DNA of 64,000 nucleotides, from positions 62,001 through 126,000 of the forward strand of contig NW_027195372.1 in NCBI RefSeq assembly GCF_038502225.1, in the 5' to 3' direction. Positions 60,341 to 64,000 of this stretch are shown one piece after another. Position 1 is the stretch's first letter, and the number at the start of each line of letters is the position of its first letter. The stretch is from Cherax quadricarinatus. Taxonomy: Eukaryota > Arthropoda > Malacostraca > Decapoda > Parastacidae. A program made the translations under genes and the position numbers. The notes under the pieces were generated by a model. That model was not told the DNA's origin and did not search any database. It was given only the letters and a program-made list of their open reading frames with translations.

Positions 60341-60371
60341 TAATATTCACGTACTAACATTCACGTACTAT
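60341..60371 (+). repeat. Partial monomer duplication
   Basis: TAATATTCACGTAC is followed directly by TAACATTCACGTACTATTG, duplicating the ACATTC-ACGTAC portion and skipping most of one unit between. It is followed by the CATAATG, CAAGAATG, CATAATG series at 60,416-60,495. Confidence 0.8.
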
Positions 60372-60576
60372 TGTACAAGAATGTTATACAATACTAACAT
60401 TCACGTACTATTGTACATAATGTTATACAATACTAACATTCACGTACTATTGTACAAGAATGTTATACAATACTAACATTCACGTACTATTGTACATAAT
60501 GTTATACAATACTAACATTCACGTACTATTGTACAAGAATGTTATACAATACTAACATTCACGTACTATTGTACAA

Positions 60577-60600
60577 GAATGTTATACTATTGTCCAAGAA
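60577..60600 (+). repeat. Deleted monomer with TGTCCAAG marker
   Basis: GAATGTTATACTATTGTCCAAG fuses the left arm of one unit to the dyad of the next, losing the right arm. The C in TGTCCAAG is the same rare marker seen at 45,921, 49,566 and 61,150. Confidence 0.8.
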
Positions 60601-61260
60601 TGTTATACAATACTAACATTCACGTACTATTGTACAAGAATGTTATACAATACTAACATTCACGTACTATTGTACAAGAATGTTATACAATACTAACATT
60701 CACGTACTACTGTACAAGAATGTTATACAATACTAACATTCACGTACTATTGTACAAGAATGTTATACAATACTAACATTCACGTACTATTGTACAAGAA
60801 TGTTATACAATACTAACATTCACGTACTATTGTACAAGAATGTTATACAATACTAACATTCACGTACTATTGTACAAGAATGTTATACAATACTAACATT
60901 CACGTACTATTGTACAAGAATGTTATACAATACTAACATTCACGTACTATTGTACAAGAATGTTATACAATACTAACATTCACGTACTATTGTACAAGAA
61001 TGTTATACAATACTAACATTCACGTACTATTGTACATAATGTTATACAATACTAACATTCACGTACTATTGTACAAGAATGTTATACAATACTAACATTC
61101 ACGTACTATTGTACATGAATGTTATACAATACTAACATTCACGTACTATTGTCCAAGAATGTTATACAATACTAACATTCACGTACTATTGTACAAGAAT
61201 GTTATACAATACTAACATTCACGTACTATTGTACAAGAATGTTATACAATACTAACATTC

Positions 61261-61550
61261 ATGTACTACTGTAAAAGAATGTTATACAATACTGACATTC
61301 ACGTACTATTGTACATGAATGTTATACAATACTGACATTCACGTACTATTGTACATAATGTTATACAATACTAACATTCACGTACTATTGTACAAGAATG
61401 TTATATAATACTAACATTCACGTACTATTGTACATGAATGTTATACAATACTAACATTCACGTAATATTGTACAAGAATGTTATAAAATACTAACATTCA
61501 CGTACTGTTGTACAAGAATGTTATACAATACTAACATTCAGGTACTATTG
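61261..61550 (+). repeat. Eight-marker variant haplotype (clean copy)
   Basis: Seven consecutive units deviate from the consensus at diagnostic sites: ATGTACTACTGTAAAAG (61,261), ACTGACATTC (twice, about 61,291 and 61,331), a CATAATG unit, TATATAATA (about 61,403), a CATGAATG unit, GTAATATTG (61,462), TATAAAATA (61,482), GTACTGTTG (61,502) and CAGGTACTATTG (61,539). It interrupts an otherwise uniform array. A noisy copy with the same order lies at 19,029-19,320. The right half of the haplotype recurs several more times in the first 45 kb. Confidence 0.85.
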
Positions 61551-61776
61551 TACAAGAATGTTATACAATACTAACATTCACGTACTATTGTACATAATGT
61601 TATACAATACTAACATTCACGTACTATTGTACAAGAATGTTATACAATACTAACATTCACGTACTATTGTACAAGAATGTTATACAATACTAACATTCAC
61701 GTACTATTGTACAAGAATGTTATACAATACTAACATTCACGTACTATTGTACATGAATGTTATACAATACTAACAT

Positions 61777-62902
61777 TCACGTACTATTGTACAAGAATGT
61801 TATACAATACTAACATTCACGTACTATTGTACAAGAATGTTATACAATACTAACATTCACGTACTATTGTACAAGAATGTTATACAATACTAACATTCAC
61901 GTACTATTGTACAAGAATGTTATACAATACTAACATTCACGTACTATTGTACAAGAATGTTATACAATACTAACATTCACGTACTATTGTACAAGAATGT
62001 TATACAATACTAACATTCACGTACTATTGTACAAGAATGTTATACAATACTAACATTCACGTACTATTGTACAAGAATGTTATACAATACTAACATTCAC
62101 GTACTATTGTACAAGAATGTTATACAATACTAACATTCACGTACTATTGTACAAGAATGTTATACAATACTAACATTCACGTACTATTGTACAAGAATGT
62201 TATACAATACTAACATTCACGTACTATTGTACAAGAATGTTATACAATACTAACATTCACGTACTATTGTACAAGAATGTTATACAATACTAACATTCAC
62301 GTACTATTGTACAAGAATGTTATACAATACTAACATTCACGTACTATTGTACAAGAATGTTATACAATACTAACATTCACGTACTATTGTACAAGAATGT
62401 TATACAATACTAACATTCACGTACTATTGTACAAGAATGTTATACAATACTAACATTCACGTACTATTGTACAAGAATGTTATACAATACTAACATTCAC
62501 GTACTATTGTACAAGAATGTTATACAATACTAACATTCACGTACTATTGTACAAGAATGTTATACAATACTAACATTCACGTACTATTGTACAAGAATGT
62601 TATACAATACTAACATTCACGTACTATTGTACAAGAATGTTATACAATACTAACATTCACGTACTATTGTACAAGAATGTTATACAATACTAACATTCAC
62701 GTACTATTGTACAAGAATGTTATACAATACTAACATTCACGTACTATTGTACAAGAATGTTATACAATACTAACATTCACGTACTATTGTACAAGAATGT
62801 TATACAATACTAACATTCACGTACTATTGTACAAGAATGTTATACAATACTAACATTCACGTACTATTGTACAAGAATGTTATACAATACTAACATTCAC
62901 GT
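61777..62902 (+). repeat. Longest run of identical 40-bp monomers
   Basis: About 28 consecutive units are identical to the consensus, ending where a GTACAATTG unit begins at 62,903. Another long identical run, about 24 units, lies at roughly 58,840-59,790. Runs like these indicate very recent amplification, or a consensus copied from a single template. Confidence 0.85.
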
Positions 62903-63022
62903 ACAATTGTACAAGAATGTTATACAATACTAACATTCACGTACTACTGTACAAGAATGTTATACAATACTAACATTCACGTACTATTGTACATGAATGT
63001 TATACAATACTAACATTCACGT
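62903..63022 (+). repeat. Three-monomer marker haplotype, copy 5
   Basis: GTACAATTG, GTACTACTG and CATGAATG units in series, then two CATAATG units. This closes the long identical run to its left and starts a variant-rich stretch that includes the ordered block at 63,138-63,329. Confidence 0.85.
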
Positions 63023-63137
63023 ACTATTGTACATAATGTTATACAATACTAACATTCACGTACTATTGTACATAATGTTATACAATACTAACATTCACGT
63101 ACTATTGTACAAGAATGTTATACAATACTAACATTCA

Positions 63138-63329
63138 CGTACTATTGTACATAATGTTATACAATACTAACATTCACGTACTATTGTACAAGAATGTTAT
63201 ACAATACTAACATTCACGTACTATTGTACATAATGTTATACAATACTAACATTCACGTACTATTGTACAAGAATGTTATACAATACTAACATTCACGTAC
63301 TATTGTACATGAATGTTATACAATACTAA
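63138..63329 (+). repeat. Ordered variant block (39-40-39-40-CATG), copy 4
   Basis: CATAATG at 63,150 and 63,229 and CATGAATG at 63,308, with CAAGAATG units between and the same 79-base spacings as copies 1-3. It is preceded by further CATAATG units near 63,031, 63,070 and 63,150. Confidence 0.8.
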
Positions 63330-64000
63330 CATTCACGTACTATTGTACAAGAATGTTATACAATACTAACATTCACGTACTATTGTACAAGAATGTTATA
63401 CAATACTAACATTCACGTACTATTGTACAAGAATGTTATACAATACTAACATTCACGTACTATTGTACAAGAATGTTATACAATACTAACATTCACGTAC
63501 TATTGTACAAGAATGTTATACAATACTAACATTCACGTACTATTGTACAAGAATGTTATACAATACTAACATTCACGTACTATTGTACAAGAATGTTATA
63601 CAATACTAACATTCACGTACTATTGTACAAGAATGTTATACAATACTAACATTCACGTACTATTGTACAAGAATGTTATACAATACTAACATTCACGTAC
63701 TATTGTACAAGAATGTTATACAATACTAACATTCACGTACTATTGTACAAGAATGTTATACAATACTAACATTCACGTACTATTGTACATAATGTTATAC
63801 AATACTAACATTCACGTACTATTGTACAAGAATGTTATACAATACTAACATTCACGTACTATTGTACAAGAATGTTATACAATACTAACATTCACGTACT
63901 ATTGTACAAGAATGTTATACAATACTAACATTCACGTACTATTGTACAAGAATGTTATACAATACTAACATTCACGTACTATTGTACAAGAATGTTATAC

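Larger units (their letters stand above)
1..64000 (+). repeat. 40-bp tandem satellite array spanning the whole window
   Basis: A unit of 40 bp repeats head-to-tail from the first to the last base. In order it reads GTACTATTGTAC, AA, GAATGTTA, TACAATAC, TAACATTC, AC. Composition is 16 A, 13 T, 7 C and 4 G, with one CpG in ACGT. The same orientation is kept throughout, and I saw no inverted stretch of monomers. A 39-bp form carries CATAATG where the main form has CAAGAATG, and another 40-bp form carries CATGAATG. Each unit contains two GTAC sites 8 bp apart, so RsaI would cut the pure array into 8- and 32-bp pieces. An array of this size with no interspersed genes is typical of eukaryotic satellite DNA. 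Family, organism and chromosomal position cannot be told from the sequence. No coding function is implied. Confidence 0.97.
49111..64000 (+). repeat. Homogeneous satellite domain F (39/40-bp units)
   Basis: About 370 monomers, mostly identical to the 40-bp consensus, with a small set of standard variants: 39-bp CATAATG units, CATGAATG units, GTACAATTG, GTACTACTG and GTTCTATTG units. Departures are few and discrete, and the main ones are listed separately. The array continues to the right edge with no sign of ending. Such uniformity is what recent expansion by unequal exchange or amplification produces. Because 40 is not a multiple of 3, the + strand reads through all three frames in 120 nt and meets a TAA each cycle, so nothing here is coding. 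Confidence 0.95.

Noticed and set aside
49111..64000. CRISPR array
   Set aside because: Regular 40-bp spacing and internal dyads could mimic a repeat-spacer array, but there are no unique spacers, since every base of the unit repeats. No cas genes or leader are present.
49111..64000. Plasmid-type iterons or a bacterial replication origin
   Set aside because: Iterons come in a handful of copies beside a replication gene. Here there are hundreds of contiguous copies over tens of kilobases and no gene.
49111..64000. Telomeric repeat
   Set aside because: The unit is 40 bp, AT-rich and dyad-symmetric, without the G-rich strand asymmetry of telomerase repeats. Subtelomeric location is possible but unsupported.
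49111..64000. CENP-B box
   Set aside because: No match to the TTCG...CGGG core exists in the monomer. The only CpG is in ACGT.
49111..64000. Promoter or terminator calls from TATA-like and hairpin elements in each unit
   Set aside because: TATAC and the hairpin occur in every monomer and have no associated gene or T-run. Calling them regulatory would be unsupported.

Overview
The whole 64 kb window is one tandem satellite array. I found no gene, RNA gene, transposon, CRISPR array or promoter that I can support. The unit is 40 bp in the homogeneous part, about 27.5% GC, with one CpG per unit. All copies I read run head-to-tail in the same orientation, so there are roughly 1,600 monomers. An array this long points to eukaryotic heterochromatin (centromeric, pericentromeric or subtelomeric). 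I do not recognise the satellite family and cannot name the organism.

The monomer is almost entirely dyad symmetry. It has a 12-bp near-palindrome GTACTATTGTAC, then AA, then an 8-bp arm GAATGTTA, an 8-nt loop TACAATAC, the exact reverse-complement arm TAACATTC, then AC. The loop is also complementary to the middle of the 12-bp dyad. Common variants are a 39-bp unit (CATAATG instead of CAAGAATG), a 40-bp unit (CATGAATG) and a unit with a perfect 12-bp palindrome (GTACAATTGTAC).

Layout. 1 to about 19.36 kb: the repeat is visible throughout but carries many 1-3 base indels, and it is broken by an AT-rich non-satellite segment near 10.5 kb. About 19.36-28.34 kb: the same, with a strong excess of G where the consensus has A, mostly TA read as TG. 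About 28.34-32.43 kb: milder damage, mainly small deletions, with one non-satellite segment near 30.4 kb and a clean island at 31.27-31.71 kb. About 32.43-42.23 kb: a different style of distortion, two clean islands, and two homologous blocks about 3.97 kb apart. About 42.23-49.11 kb: indel-rich again. 49.11-64.00 kb: nearly perfect 39/40-bp array with a limited set of variants, running off the right end.

Two explanations for the split between messy left and clean right must be kept apart. One is biological: old, unhomogenised flank beside a young, recently homogenised core. The other is technical: poorly corrected long-read consensus. Recurring single-base indels, strand-asymmetric A-to-G changes and clean islands inside noise make the technical explanation a serious possibility. 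However, ordered variant haplotypes are shared between noisy and clean parts (for example 19.03 kb and 61.26 kb), so at least part of the variation is genuine higher-order structure.

The uninterrupted array has one stop codon per 120 nt on the + strand. Longer open frames exist only where indels or length variants shift the frame, so none is annotated as coding.
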